Below, in pieces: positions 16,486 to 24,959 of a stretch of DNA of 64,000 nucleotides. The DNA comes from Lentzea flava (lineage in GTDB: Bacteria > Actinomycetota > Actinomycetes > Mycobacteriales > Pseudonocardiaceae): assembly GCF_014648475.1 (NCBI RefSeq), contig NZ_BMRE01000003.1, forward strand, positions 124,001 through 188,000, given 5' to 3'. How positions within the stretch are numbered: the stretch's first letter is position 1; the number at the start of each line of letters is the position of its first letter. A model generated the notes under the pieces. It saw nothing but the letters and a program-made list of their open reading frames with translations, did no database searches and was not told the origin of the DNA. Both the position numbers and the translations under genes were made by a program.

Positions 16486-18801
16486 CTACTGCGGCACCTG
16501 GTAGGTGCGCCGGACCTCACCGGACACGATGCCGTCCGGAGTCCTGCTGGACACGGTCATCTCGAACGCCCCGGCTGGCGTGTAGGTGAACCGCGCCTTG
16601 CCGTCCTCGCCGACCGGGACGACCTGCGGAGTGTTGAACGAGATGTACCACAACACCTCGTGCGAACCCGGCAGCGCCGGCGTCACCACGAACTCGACCG
16701 GCTGACCCGGCCGCGCGGTGATCGGGCCGCCGTCCGGGTACTGCGGGCTGGTCACGGTGGGCGGCAACGGCTTCACCTGGAACAGGTACGACCGCTCGTC
16801 GGTCTCCAGGCCGCTCTCCGTCACGCCGCGCACGTACAGGTAGTGGTGGCCCGGGTTCCTGGGCGCCCACTGGATCTGCGTGGCCGTCGTGGTCTGCCAC
16901 GGTTCGTCGTCGAACCTGTACCTGTACGACACGACGGGGATCTGCGGCGACGAGAACGTGAACGTGCCGGCCTGGCCAGGAGCGCCGGCGGGTTCGTACC
17001 GGTAGTCGTTGCTCGTGACGTCGGGGGCCGGCGTGCTGGCGGACAGCGAGGCTTCGCCCCAGCCGGAACGGATTCCGGCCGCGTTGACGCTCGCCACCAG
17101 CACCTTGTGACGTCCCTTCGTCGTCGGCGTGTACTCGAACGTCAACGACCCGTCCTCGGCGGCGGGCGCCTGCTGCTCGGCTCCGCTGCCGACCTTGTAC
17201 ACATAGGACACGACGTTCTCGCGCCACGGTGTCGCGGTGATCGTGCGCTTCTGGCCCACGACACCGGACCACGGGCTGACCTCGACCTCGGGCCGCATCT
17301 GCTCGACGTTGAAGGTGTGGTCCACGATGCCGGACTTGGTGCCCGCGCCGTCGACCGTCCAGATCTTGAGCGTGTGCCGCTCGGCGCCGGGCTCGGTGAA
17401 CGTGAGCGTGAGGCGCGCCTTGCGGTCCTCGCCGACGGGCAGGGACTTCTCCTCGCCGCCGTCGAGCTGGTGGACGAACCGCGTGGCACCGTCCTGGTTG
17501 GCGGTGAACACGAACTCGGCCGGCACACCGATCTCCAGCCACGGCGTCTCGACGGACGGGGCGGTCGTGCGCACCCAGTAGCGGTACGACGCGCTCGGCG
17601 ACCGGAGCCCGGCCCGGTCGATGCCGCGGGCCTGGATGTACGTCGGCCCGTCGGTGCGCGGCGTGACCGTGACCGTGGCCTTGCCACCGGGAGCGTCCGC
17701 CGTCACGCGGCCCGCTTCGATGCCGATACCGTCGTACTCGAACGCGACGACGTCCGTGTCACCGTTGGCGTCGAAGGTGAAGTCACCCGGCAGGCCCTCG
17801 CCACCGTCACCGGGCGGGGCACCGTCCTCGCGGTAGGTGGTCGAGGAGATCTTCGGCGCGTTCTTCGGCGCGGTGAGGTCGGCCGTGAACCGGCACGGCG
17901 CGGACCACTCGGAGTTCGCGGACCCGTCCTCGGTGCGGGCGGCGAACGCGTACGTGCCGCCGTCCTTGACCATCCCGGCGGGGAAGTAGCTGTCGATCGA
18001 CCCGGAACCCGCCCAGAGCGGAGCCGGCTCCACGCGCTGCTCCGGCGCGTCGACGGGCCAGAACGCGAAGCGCCCTTCGAGCCCGTAGGTGCCGTCGGCG
18101 TCGTGCACGATCGCCCGGACGCGCGGCTGCGGGCTCGCGACGAAAGGCGTTGTGCTGCCGCAGTTGTGGATGTCGAGCATCAGGTCGGTCGGCGTGCCAG
18201 GAGGCGTGTTGAACGTCGTGCTGAGCACCGCGGCCGGGTCGTACGTGCGCCCGTACGCCGTGTCGCCCTGGAACTGCTCGGCGATGCGCAGCGCGAAGGT
18301 GATCTCCGTGCTGCCCTGCTCGAGCGCCTGCTTGATCGGCTCGGCGACGTTCCAGGTGAGCCACGGCGTGACGCAGTCCTGGTTCGGGTTCGCGGCGACG
18401 TCCGCGAGCTCCTGCGGCTGGTTGTCCCAGGTGATCTGGCCCTGCGGCCGCACGACCCACAGCTGGGTGGAACGCGGCCTGGTGCAGTCGTTCGCGGCCT
18501 TCTCCGGGGTGCGCAGGCTCGCGGTGAACAGCTGCGTGCCCTGGAACCGCGCGATGTCGAACGTGAGGTAGGTCTTGCCGAGGTGGTGCTTGTCGTCCCG
18601 CCACGCGCCGACCCTGGCGTCACCTGTGGTGATGGACGTGCTCGGCTGCTTGGAGTCGGTCGTGACCCACTTGGCCGGGCTGAGCAAGGCCGAGCTCGGC
18701 GGCTGTGCGGCATGCGCGGTGCCGGGTACCACCGCGAGACCCGCGATGAGCGCAGCAACGAGTGCCCCGGCGCCACGCCGGGGTCTGCCAGATGATCTCA
18801 C
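16486..18801 (-). CDS. Large secreted DNRLRE-domain protein
   Basis: A 771-residue secreted protein. It has a signal peptide (RPRRGAGALVAALIAGLAVV, cleavage after AHA). A DNRLRE-type beta-sandwich domain covers about residues 40-190 (ARVGAWRDDKHHLGKTYLTF). Several Ig/fibronectin-like repeats follow to the C-terminus, with recurring YxYRVRGxDxAG-like patterns such as RYWVRTTAPSV and YLYVRGVTESG. No catalytic motif was seen, so it is probably a structural or surface-binding protein. The GTG at 18801 is chosen because GGGGGATC lies just upstream. A strong hairpin follows the gene. Confidence 0.85.
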   Translation of the reverse strand: MRSSGRPRRGAGALVAALIAGLAVVPGTAHAAQPPSSALLSPAKWVTTDSKQPSTSITTGDARVGAWRDDKHHLGKTYLTFDIARFQGTQLFTASLRTPEKAANDCTRPRSTQLWVVRPQGQITWDNQPQELADVAANPNQDCVTPWLTWNVAEPIKQALEQGSTEITFALRIAEQFQGDTAYGRTYDPAAVLSTTFNTPPGTPTDLMLDIHNCGSTTPFVASPQPRVRAIVHDADGTYGLEGRFAFWPVDAPEQRVEPAPLWAGSGSIDSYFPAGMVKDGGTYAFAARTEDGSANSEWSAPCRFTADLTAPKNAPKISSTTYREDGAPPGDGGEGLPGDFTFDANGDTDVVAFEYDGIGIEAGRVTADAPGGKATVTVTPRTDGPTYIQARGIDRAGLRSPSASYRYWVRTTAPSVETPWLEIGVPAEFVFTANQDGATRFVHQLDGGEEKSLPVGEDRKARLTLTFTEPGAERHTLKIWTVDGAGTKSGIVDHTFNVEQMRPEVEVSPWSGVVGQKRTITATPWRENVVSYVYKVGSGAEQQAPAAEDGSLTFEYTPTTKGRHKVLVASVNAAGIRSGWGEASLSASTPAPDVTSNDYRYEPAGAPGQAGTFTFSSPQIPVVSYRYRFDDEPWQTTTATQIQWAPRNPGHHYLYVRGVTESGLETDERSYLFQVKPLPPTVTSPQYPDGGPITARPGQPVEFVVTPALPGSHEVLWYISFNTPQVVPVGEDGKARFTYTPAGAFEMTVSSRTPDGIVSGEVRRTYQVPQ

Positions 18802-18866
18802 TGATCCCCCTAGAACCACATTGTCCGGCGGATCGTGCCATCCGCAGGACGTTTTGTCACCGGGGT

Positions 18867-19388
18867 TCAGCGGAAGATCTCGTCGGCCGGCCGGACCGTG
18901 ACCGTCCCTCCAGGATGGACGGCCGCGCTGAGAATCCGGTTGTGCCGGGCGATGATCTGCTCGGCGGTGAGCCCGGCCTCGGGATCGGGCACCGTCGAGT
19001 GGCCGTCCTCCACCAGCACGACGTCGAACCCGCGGCTCACGGCCGACCGCACGGTCGCGTCGACGCAGTAGTCGGTGCCCACTCCCGTGAGGACGATCGT
19101 GTCGACGCCGTCGAGCACCTCGGCGAGGCCGCTCTCGTAGAAGCCGTCGGTCGCGGTCTTCTGGATGATCGTGTCGGCCGGCTGCAGGCGCAGGCGGTGG
19201 CAGAGCCGGGTACCCGGCGCGCCGGGCTCGAACATCGGCCCGCCGACCTGCTGCAGCGCGACGACCGGCGTGCCGCGTTCGCGCGCCCTGTCCGCGAGCC
19301 GGGCGATCCGGTCCGCCAGCTCGGCGCCATTCCACACGACCGGGATCAGCACCTCTTGCATGTCGACGATCACCAATGCCGCCTTCAT
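18867..19388 (-). CDS. Isochorismatase-family cysteine hydrolase
   Basis: A 173-residue hydrolase of the isochorismatase/nicotinamidase superfamily. The triad is visible: Asp in VIVDMQ near residue 9, Lys in IIQKTATDGFYES near residue 80, and Cys in GVGTDYCVDATVRSA near residue 113. These enzymes cleave amides or enol ethers in the cytoplasm; the substrate is not clear. The ATG at 19388 has GGGAGG close upstream. It stands alone on the minus strand, divergent from the AraC regulator. The 172-base gap 19389-19560 shows no further clear feature. Confidence 0.9.
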   Translation of the reverse strand: MKAALVIVDMQEVLIPVVWNGAELADRIARLADRARERGTPVVALQQVGGPMFEPGAPGTRLCHRLRLQPADTIIQKTATDGFYESGLAEVLDGVDTIVLTGVGTDYCVDATVRSAVSRGFDVVLVEDGHSTVPDPEAGLTAEQIIARHNRILSAAVHPGGTVTVRPADEIFR

Positions 19389-19560
19389 GCCTCCCACGCT
19401 ATCCCGTCCCCGGCAGGATGGTGGCCGCATCGGGGCAGCGACGTCACCGCATCCGCCAGTGTCCACTTCGGACAGCCTTCCGGCCGGCCGCGTACCAGGC
19501 TGAGCCCTCGACGCCCCCACTTCGCGGGCCGGGGGTGCAGGAGAAACGACCGTCCTGGCG

Positions 19561-20505
19561 ATGGACAGCGCCGCTGAGGGCGAGCATCCTGCTGCCGTGG
19601 AACAAGTCGTCGAGGCGATGGACTTGGACGCGGTGCACGAGTTGCTGAGCGCGGCGTACGGCAGGATGCGGCTCAACGGAGGTCAACAGCGGGCGAGTCT
19701 GCGGATGGCGTCCAGGGCGTTCGGATCGATCCGGTTCGACCAGCTCGGCGGGCATGTCGGCGTCGAGGTCGACAGCGAGCCGCCGGGTGCCCACCTCTTC
19801 GGGTACCTGAGGTCCGGCCGGATCTGGTACAGGTCCGACGGGGAGGACCGGTTCCACACCGCCGGTGACGCGTTCCTCACCGCACCTGCGGACAGCCCGT
19901 TCACGGCGGGGGCTGAGGACCCGCAGGCGGACATGGTCATGTTCGGCCAGGACGTCGTCGACGAGGTCGCCGACAACGTCCGTTTCGAGGGCTGTTTCCC
20001 CATCTCGCCTCGGGCAGCCGCCGCGTGGCAGTCGACGTGCGAGTACCTGCGCCACGACCTGTTGCCGGTGTTCGCGGACAACCCGTTGGTCGTGGCGAAC
20101 GCGAGACGTCTGCTGGTGGCCACGACATTGGCCACTTTCCCCAACACCACACTCGCTGGTATGACGGCGACCGATCGTCGTGACGCGCACCCTGCGGCTT
20201 TGAAGCGCGCCATCGCGTTCATCGCGGACAACGCCGCGCGGGACATCACCGCCGCCGACATCGCTCGTGCCGCACGCGTGTCGATTCGGGCGACGCAGAT
20301 GGCATTCCGCCGTCACCTGGACATGACGCCGATGGCCTACCTCCGGCGCGTGCGAATCTCATGCGCTCATGCCGATTTGTGCGCGCGCAACGGGTCCGTC
20401 ACGACAATCGCAGCCCGGTGGGGCTACGCCCGTCCGAGTGTCTTCGCCGCTCACTACCGCGCTGCCTACGGAGTCTCGCCGTCGCAGACCCTGCGGTCAG
20501 GCTGA
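19561..20505 (+). CDS. AraC family transcriptional regulator
   Basis: A 314-residue regulator. Residues 30-190 form an AraC_binding_2-type ligand domain (WYRSDGEDRFHTAGDAFLTA). Residues 210-314 form the two helix-turn-helix AraC domain, with DITAADIARAARVSIRATQM and the conserved FRRHLDMTPMAYLRRVRI and YGVSPSQTLR. The first ATG is taken as the start, but its AGGAG is 19 bases away; an ATG at 19618 (MDLDAVHELL) is also plausible. The target is unknown; the divergent isochorismatase gene is one candidate. Confidence 0.88.
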   Translation: MDSAAEGEHPAAVEQVVEAMDLDAVHELLSAAYGRMRLNGGQQRASLRMASRAFGSIRFDQLGGHVGVEVDSEPPGAHLFGYLRSGRIWYRSDGEDRFHTAGDAFLTAPADSPFTAGAEDPQADMVMFGQDVVDEVADNVRFEGCFPISPRAAAAWQSTCEYLRHDLLPVFADNPLVVANARRLLVATTLATFPNTTLAGMTATDRRDAHPAALKRAIAFIADNAARDITAADIARAARVSIRATQMAFRRHLDMTPMAYLRRVRISCAHADLCARNGSVTTIAARWGYARPSVFAAHYRAAYGVSPSQTLRSG

Positions 20506-20603
20506 CGCACTTCGCTTTCCCGGTCGCGGGGGTTCGCTTCCGCTGCTATCGCTCGGTCTCGCGGTGCGGTGAAGTGAAGGCCCATTCCCCGATGTGAGGT
20601 CTG

Positions 20604-20978
20604 ATGACCGCCAGTGAGACCAGCCCGTTCGACGTGCGGACGCAGCGCACGGGCACCCGTTTCGTGGCCAGCTGCCGCGGCGAGATGGACGTGACGACCT
20701 GTGAACTGTTCTTCGCCGCGGTGCTGCCAGGAATCACCGACCACACCGTCGACCGCGTGTCCGTGGACCTGGCCGAGGTGACCTTCATGTCCGCGAGCGG
20801 CCTGCGCAGCCTCCTGCTCGTGCTGTGCGCCGCGCACTACAACGGCAAGTCGTTCGACCTGCACCGCACCCAGCCCCAGGTCCGCCGCGTGCTGGACCTG
20901 TTCGGCTTCACCACCTTCAAGGCGGGCCTTGTGTGGGACGCGACCATGTCGCCCAAGGAGGGCCGTTCACTAGCTTGA
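20604..20978 (+). CDS. STAS domain anti-sigma factor antagonist
   Basis: A 124-residue single STAS domain of the SpoIIAA/BldG type. The family's phosphorylatable Ser is in TFMSASGLRSLLL near residue 58. Such proteins bind kinase-type anti-sigma factors and are inactivated by phosphorylation. No anti-sigma or sigma gene of that type is next to it, so the partner is encoded elsewhere. Six bases separate it from the downstream esterase gene. Confidence 0.88.
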   Translation: MTASETSPFDVRTQRTGTRFVASCRGEMDVTTCELFFAAVLPGITDHTVDRVSVDLAEVTFMSASGLRSLLLVLCAAHYNGKSFDLHRTQPQVRRVLDLFGFTTFKAGLVWDATMSPKEGRSLA

Positions 20979-20984
20979 CCAGCT

Positions 20985-22250
20985 ATGTTGCTCCCGCTGG
21001 TACTCGTACTCGCGCTGACCCCGCCCACAGCGGGGCTGACGGTCCCAAGCGCCGAACATCAGCAACTGGCCCGCCTCGCCGACCTCACCACCACCGGCAC
21101 CACTGCCACCGGCCACACTGATCCGGCCGACTGGGCGGGCCTCACGAGCGCGGCCCTGCCCGTGCCCGCCGCCGTTCCCGGCATCCAGGTCGACGGCTAC
21201 TTCCCGGACACGTCCCGCACCAACACCAACCACGGCTGGCACGACTCCCAGTTCGTGCTGAGACTGCCGGACCGCTGGAACGGCGGCCTGGTCGTCACCG
21301 GCGCCCCCGGCGTGCGCGAGCAGTACGCCAACGACCGGGCCATCTCCGACTGGGTCCTCTCCCGCGGCTACGCCTTCGCCGCCACCGACAAGGGCAACAC
21401 CGGCGCCCAGTTCTACCGCGACGGCCACGCGATGGAGGAGTGGAACCACCGCTTCACCCAGCTCACCATCGCGGCGCGCGCGGCCGTCACCCAGCGCTAC
21501 GGCCACGCCCCGCGCCGGACGATCGCGACCGGCATCTCCAACGGCGGCTACCTGGTGAGGTGGCAACTCGAAAACCGCGCCCACCTCTACGACGGCGGCG
21601 TCGACTGGGAGGGGACACTGTGGACGGTCAACGGCCCGAACCCGTTGACGTTCCTGCCTCCCGTGCTCCGCGCCTACCCGGCCCACCTCGCCGGCGACCC
21701 GTCAGCCCACGCCGCGATGGTGGCGGCCGGCTTCCCCGCGGGCACGGAGTTCCTGTGGGACTACCACTACCGCTACTACTGGGACCTCACCCAACGCATC
21801 TACCGCGAGGAGTTCGACCCCGGCTACGACGGCGCTCTGGAGGCAGGGGTCCCGTTCTGCGCTTCGGGAACGCCTTCCTGCGACGCCGACTACTCGTACG
21901 CCGCCCGGCGTCGTGTGGCGGGGCCCGCGGTGTCGCTGATCGCCTTGACGGGCAAGGTGAAGAGGCCGCTGCTGACCGTGCACGGGACGTATGACGTGTT
22001 GTTGCCGATCAGCCAGGATTCGGACGTGTACGCGTCGATGACGCCCGATCGGCTGCACCGGTACTACCGGGTCGAGCAGGGCACGCACGTGGACGGGCTC
22101 GTGGACGCCTATCCGGACCGGTTGCGGCCGCTCGCGCCGTGCCACCGGGCGGCGTTCGTGGCTTTGGAGCGGTGGCTGGACGGCATCGCGCCGCCGAAGT
22201 CCGCGACCCTGCCCAGGCCGTCTGACGTCGCCAACTGTCCGCTGTCGTGA
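20985..22250 (+). CDS. Secreted alpha/beta hydrolase, tannase / 3-hydroxybutyrate-oligomer-hydrolase-like
   Basis: A 421-residue exported esterase-like protein. The N-terminus (MLLPLVLVLALTPPTAG) is a signal peptide. The nucleophile elbow is GISNGG near residue 184 (G-x-S-x-G), followed by an Asp in HGTYDVLLP and His in QGTHVDGLVD that complete a plausible triad. The general pattern resembles the tannase/feruloyl esterase and 3-hydroxybutyrate oligomer hydrolase families; the true substrate is not known. The ribosome-binding site is weak, and the gene follows the STAS gene closely. Confidence 0.82.
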   Translation: MLLPLVLVLALTPPTAGLTVPSAEHQQLARLADLTTTGTTATGHTDPADWAGLTSAALPVPAAVPGIQVDGYFPDTSRTNTNHGWHDSQFVLRLPDRWNGGLVVTGAPGVREQYANDRAISDWVLSRGYAFAATDKGNTGAQFYRDGHAMEEWNHRFTQLTIAARAAVTQRYGHAPRRTIATGISNGGYLVRWQLENRAHLYDGGVDWEGTLWTVNGPNPLTFLPPVLRAYPAHLAGDPSAHAAMVAAGFPAGTEFLWDYHYRYYWDLTQRIYREEFDPGYDGALEAGVPFCASGTPSCDADYSYAARRRVAGPAVSLIALTGKVKRPLLTVHGTYDVLLPISQDSDVYASMTPDRLHRYYRVEQGTHVDGLVDAYPDRLRPLAPCHRAAFVALERWLDGIAPPKSATLPRPSDVANCPLS

Positions 22251-22263
22251 TCCAATCGGAGGC

Positions 22264-22761
22264 GTGGCCACCATCGAGTACGTCCTGGGCGACATCACCG
22301 AGCAGCACGTCGACGTGATCGTGAACGCCGCCAACTCCTCGCTCCTCGGCGGCGGAGGCGTGGACGGCGCGATCCACCGCAAGGGCGGCCCCGAGATCCT
22401 CGCCGAATGCCGCAAGCTCCGGGCGGGCCACTACGGGAGCGGCCTCAAGACCGGCCAGGCCGTGGCGACGACGGCCGGCCGGCTGCCCGCGCGGTGGGTC
22501 GTGCACACCGTCGGCCCGGTGTGGTCGGCCACCGAGGACCGGTCCGAGCTGCTGGCCGCCTGCCACCGCAACTCGCTGGCGGTCGCGGCCGGGCTCGGTG
22601 CGAAGACCGTGGCCTTCCCGGCGATCTCGACGGGCATCTACCGGTGGCCGCTGGAATCGGCGGCGGAGATCGCACGGGCCGCTGTGGCGGACGCGCCCGT
22701 CGACCTCGTCCGGTTCGTGCTGTTCGACCGGGCGGCGTACGAGGCTTACGCCCGGCCGTAG
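22264..22761 (+). CDS. Macrodomain ADP-ribose hydrolase
   Basis: A 165-residue single macrodomain of the YmdB / MacroD type, which removes the acetyl group from O-acetyl-ADP-ribose or ADP-ribose from proteins. The hallmark ADP-ribose site is visible: VIVNAANSSLLGGGGVDGAI near residue 22 and AISTGIYRWP near residue 120. The GTG start at 22264 has GGAGG 5 bases upstream. It is 13 bases downstream of the esterase gene, but no functional link is evident. Confidence 0.93.
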   Translation: MATIEYVLGDITEQHVDVIVNAANSSLLGGGGVDGAIHRKGGPEILAECRKLRAGHYGSGLKTGQAVATTAGRLPARWVVHTVGPVWSATEDRSELLAACHRNSLAVAAGLGAKTVAFPAISTGIYRWPLESAAEIARAAVADAPVDLVRFVLFDRAAYEAYARP

Positions 22762-22795
22762 CCCGCAGCTCCGGCCCGTCCGGCCCCGAACACCG

Positions 22796-23785
22796 TCACC
22801 GGCTCACCGTGCTCTCCCTGACCAGCAACGAGAACGGCGTCTGGACGTCGTCCAACGCCACGTCGGGCGCACCGGCGCGCTGGTGCAGCAGGTCGACGGC
22901 GGCGCGGGCGATGGCGGCCTTGTCGGGAGCGATGGTCGTCAGGGACGGGGAGCTGTAAGCGCTCTCGTCGTTGTTGTCGAAGCCGACGACGGCGAGGTCG
23001 TGGGGCACGCGCACGAAACGTTCGGCGGCGGTGCGCATGGCGCCGACGGCCAGCAGGTCGTTGAAGCAGAACACCGCGTCCGGTGGGTTTCGCAGGTCCA
23101 GCAACGCCTTCATCGCGGCGGCGCCGTCCGCGCGGTGGTAGTTCAGCGCGGGCACGACGAGCTCGGAGTCGAAAGGCAGGCCGGCTTCCGCCAGAGCTGC
23201 CCGGTAGCCCTCCAGGCGCAACGCCGCGGTGCCGCGGTGGGGGTGGGCGCCGATCGCGGCGATTCGCTTGCGGCCCAGCGAGACCAGGTGGCGGACGGCG
23301 GTCGTGGCGGCGGCCACGTTGTCGATGCCGACGCGGGAGATCGGGACGTCCACCGCGTGCTCGCCCAGCATCACCGCGGGGACGGACAGCTGGAAGTCCT
23401 CGACGTGCAACGCCTCCGGGCTCAGGATCGCGGCGTCCACCAGGTGCGGGCCCAGTGACGCCAGCGCCTGGCGCTCGCCGGTCAGGGTGCCGAAGGTCTG
23501 CTCGATGAGCACGTTCCACTCGTGCTCCTGGGCGGCGGCGATCACGAGGCCGGCCAGTTCCGCGAAGTACGGGATCGAGAGCTCCGGCAGGACCAGGGCG
23601 ATGAAACCCGTGCGGCCGCGGCGGAGGTTGCGGGCGCCCAGGTTGGGGCGGTAGCCGGTGGCCTCCAGCGCCTCCTCGACCCGGCGGCGGTTGTCGGGTT
23701 TGACGAACGAGTACCCGTTGACCACGTTCGACACGGTCTTCACCGAGACGCCCGCCAGCCGGGCGACGTCCTTGAGCGTGGCCAA
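22796..23785 (-). CDS. LacI family transcriptional regulator
   Basis: A 329-residue repressor. The N-terminal LacI helix-turn-helix is ATLKDVARLAGVSVKTVSNV, followed by the hinge helix and a periplasmic-binding-type sugar domain from about residue 60. The start is TTG at 23785, supported by AGGAGG 5 bases upstream. It is divergent from the furanose-type ABC operon and should control it and itself through the palindromes at 23808-23823 and 23852-23870. The inducer is probably the transported sugar or a derivative. Confidence 0.93.
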   Translation of the reverse strand: MATLKDVARLAGVSVKTVSNVVNGYSFVKPDNRRRVEEALEATGYRPNLGARNLRRGRTGFIALVLPELSIPYFAELAGLVIAAAQEHEWNVLIEQTFGTLTGERQALASLGPHLVDAAILSPEALHVEDFQLSVPAVMLGEHAVDVPISRVGIDNVAAATTAVRHLVSLGRKRIAAIGAHPHRGTAALRLEGYRAALAEAGLPFDSELVVPALNYHRADGAAAMKALLDLRNPPDAVFCFNDLLAVGAMRTAAERFVRVPHDLAVVGFDNNDESAYSSPSLTTIAPDKAAIARAAVDLLHQRAGAPDVALDDVQTPFSLLVRESTVSR

Positions 23786-23807
23786 CGCAGCCTCCTAGCG
23801 GGAAGGA

Positions 23808-23823
23808 CCGGTACCAGTACCGG
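23808..23823. promoter_or_regulatory. Palindrome near the LacI gene start
   Basis: CCGGTAC-CA-GTACCGG, 7-base arms, 23 bases upstream of the lacI-type TTG start. It overlaps a tandem 12-base direct repeat (AGTACCGGGAAA / AGTACCGGGAAG) at 23816-23839. Either could be the autoregulatory site. Confidence 0.45.
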
Positions 23824-23851
23824 GAAAAGTACCGGGAAGTCGCGGTCTTTA

Positions 23852-23870
23852 CATCGTTGGAACAACGATG
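23852..23870. promoter_or_regulatory. 19-bp palindrome, candidate LacI operator of the ABC operon
   Basis: CATCGTTG-GAA-CAACGATG, perfect 8-base arms, 52 bases upstream of the binding-protein ATG. It sits in the only intergenic space of the regulator-operon pair, as expected for a LacI-family operator. Confidence 0.6.
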
Positions 23871-23921
23871 CAAATCTAGCTGTGAGAGCGCGTCCACGCA
23901 CAGTCCGTGTAGGAGCCAACG

Positions 23922-24959
23922 ATGTCTCGCATCCTGCTCATCGCCGTCGCCGCCCTGCTCGTCACCGGCTGCACCAGCAGAGAGAGCCAACAGACCGCGG
24001 CCAGTGGCGGGCCAGCCGCGTCCGCCGCACAGCAGCAGAGCGCCGGTCCCGGCTGTGCGCGGAGCAAGGTCGGCTATCCGCAGGTCGACGTGAAGGGTGC
24101 GACCGTCGGCTTCTCGCAGTCGGAGAAGGAGGCGAACCCGTTCCGGATCGCCGAGACGCAGTCGATCAAGGACGAGGCTGCCAAGAAGGGCGTGAACCTG
24201 CTCGTCACGAACGCGCAGAGCGACCTCAACAAGCAGATCAGCGACATCAAGTCGTTGCTGGACCGCGGGGCGAAGCTGCTCATCGTGGCCCCGCTGAACT
24301 CCGACGGGCTGCAACCCGCGTTCGACGCGGCCAAGGCCAAGCAGGTGCCGGTGATCACCATCGACCGCAAGGTGACCTCGCAGCCCTGCACCGACTACCT
24401 GACGTTCATCGGCAGCGACTTCGTCGAGCAGGGCAAGCGGGCCGCGCAGCAGATGATCAAGGCGACCGGCGGCAGCGGCAAGGTCGCGATCCTGCTCGGC
24501 AGCTCCGGCAACAACGTGACGGTCGACCGGACCAAGGGCTTCAAGGACGGGATCGCGGGCAGCGGTCTGCAGGTGGTCGCCGAGCAGACCGGCGAGTTCG
24601 ACCGGTCCAAGGGACAGGCCGTGATGGAACAGCTGATCCAGAGCAACCCGGACATCACCGCCGTCTACGCCGAGAACGACGAGATGGGCGTCGGCGCTGT
24701 CACCGCTCTCAAAGCCGCGGGCAAGTCGCCCGGCAAGGACGTCAAGATCGTGTCGGTCGACGGCACGCGCAACGCCGTGCAGCTCGTCGCGGACGGCAGC
24801 TACACCGCGGTGATCGAGTCCAACCCGCGGTTCGGGCCGCTCGCGTTCGAGACGCTGGAGAAGTTCGCGAAGGGTGACGAGATCCCGCAGAACATCGTGA
24901 TCTCCGACGACGAGTACGACACGGCCAACGCCGCGCAGAAGCTCGGCAATGCCTACTGA
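23922..24959 (+). CDS. ABC transporter sugar-binding lipoprotein (YtfQ-like)
   Basis: A 345-residue lipoprotein with lipobox LLVTGCTS. The fold is Peripla_BP_4, and the details (TVGFSQSEKEANPFRIAETQ, NAQSDLNKQISDIKSLLDRG, VITIDRKVTSQ) are closest to YtfQ, the galactofuranose-binding protein of Escherichia coli. It is the first gene of a five- or six-gene operon with an ATPase, two permeases, a glycosidase and a protease. The order SBP-ATPase-permease-permease is that of ytfQ-ytfR-ytfT-yjfF. A furanose substrate is therefore likely but unproven. Confidence 0.92.
   Translation: MSRILLIAVAALLVTGCTSRESQQTAASGGPAASAAQQQSAGPGCARSKVGYPQVDVKGATVGFSQSEKEANPFRIAETQSIKDEAAKKGVNLLVTNAQSDLNKQISDIKSLLDRGAKLLIVAPLNSDGLQPAFDAAKAKQVPVITIDRKVTSQPCTDYLTFIGSDFVEQGKRAAQQMIKATGGSGKVAILLGSSGNNVTVDRTKGFKDGIAGSGLQVVAEQTGEFDRSKGQAVMEQLIQSNPDITAVYAENDEMGVGAVTALKAAGKSPGKDVKIVSVDGTRNAVQLVADGSYTAVIESNPRFGPLAFETLEKFAKGDEIPQNIVISDDEYDTANAAQKLGNAY

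Noticed and set aside
15511..18795. A very long plus-strand open frame antisense to several genes (likewise near 39-2465 and 28230-30953 minus)
   Set aside because: Arg/Gly/Asp-rich translations without domains, typical antisense frames of high-GC DNA; the opposite strand carries recognised families.
23871..24100. Possible transposon ends around the ABC operon
   Set aside because: No transposase and no matching inverted repeats at the other end; the palindromes fit operators better.
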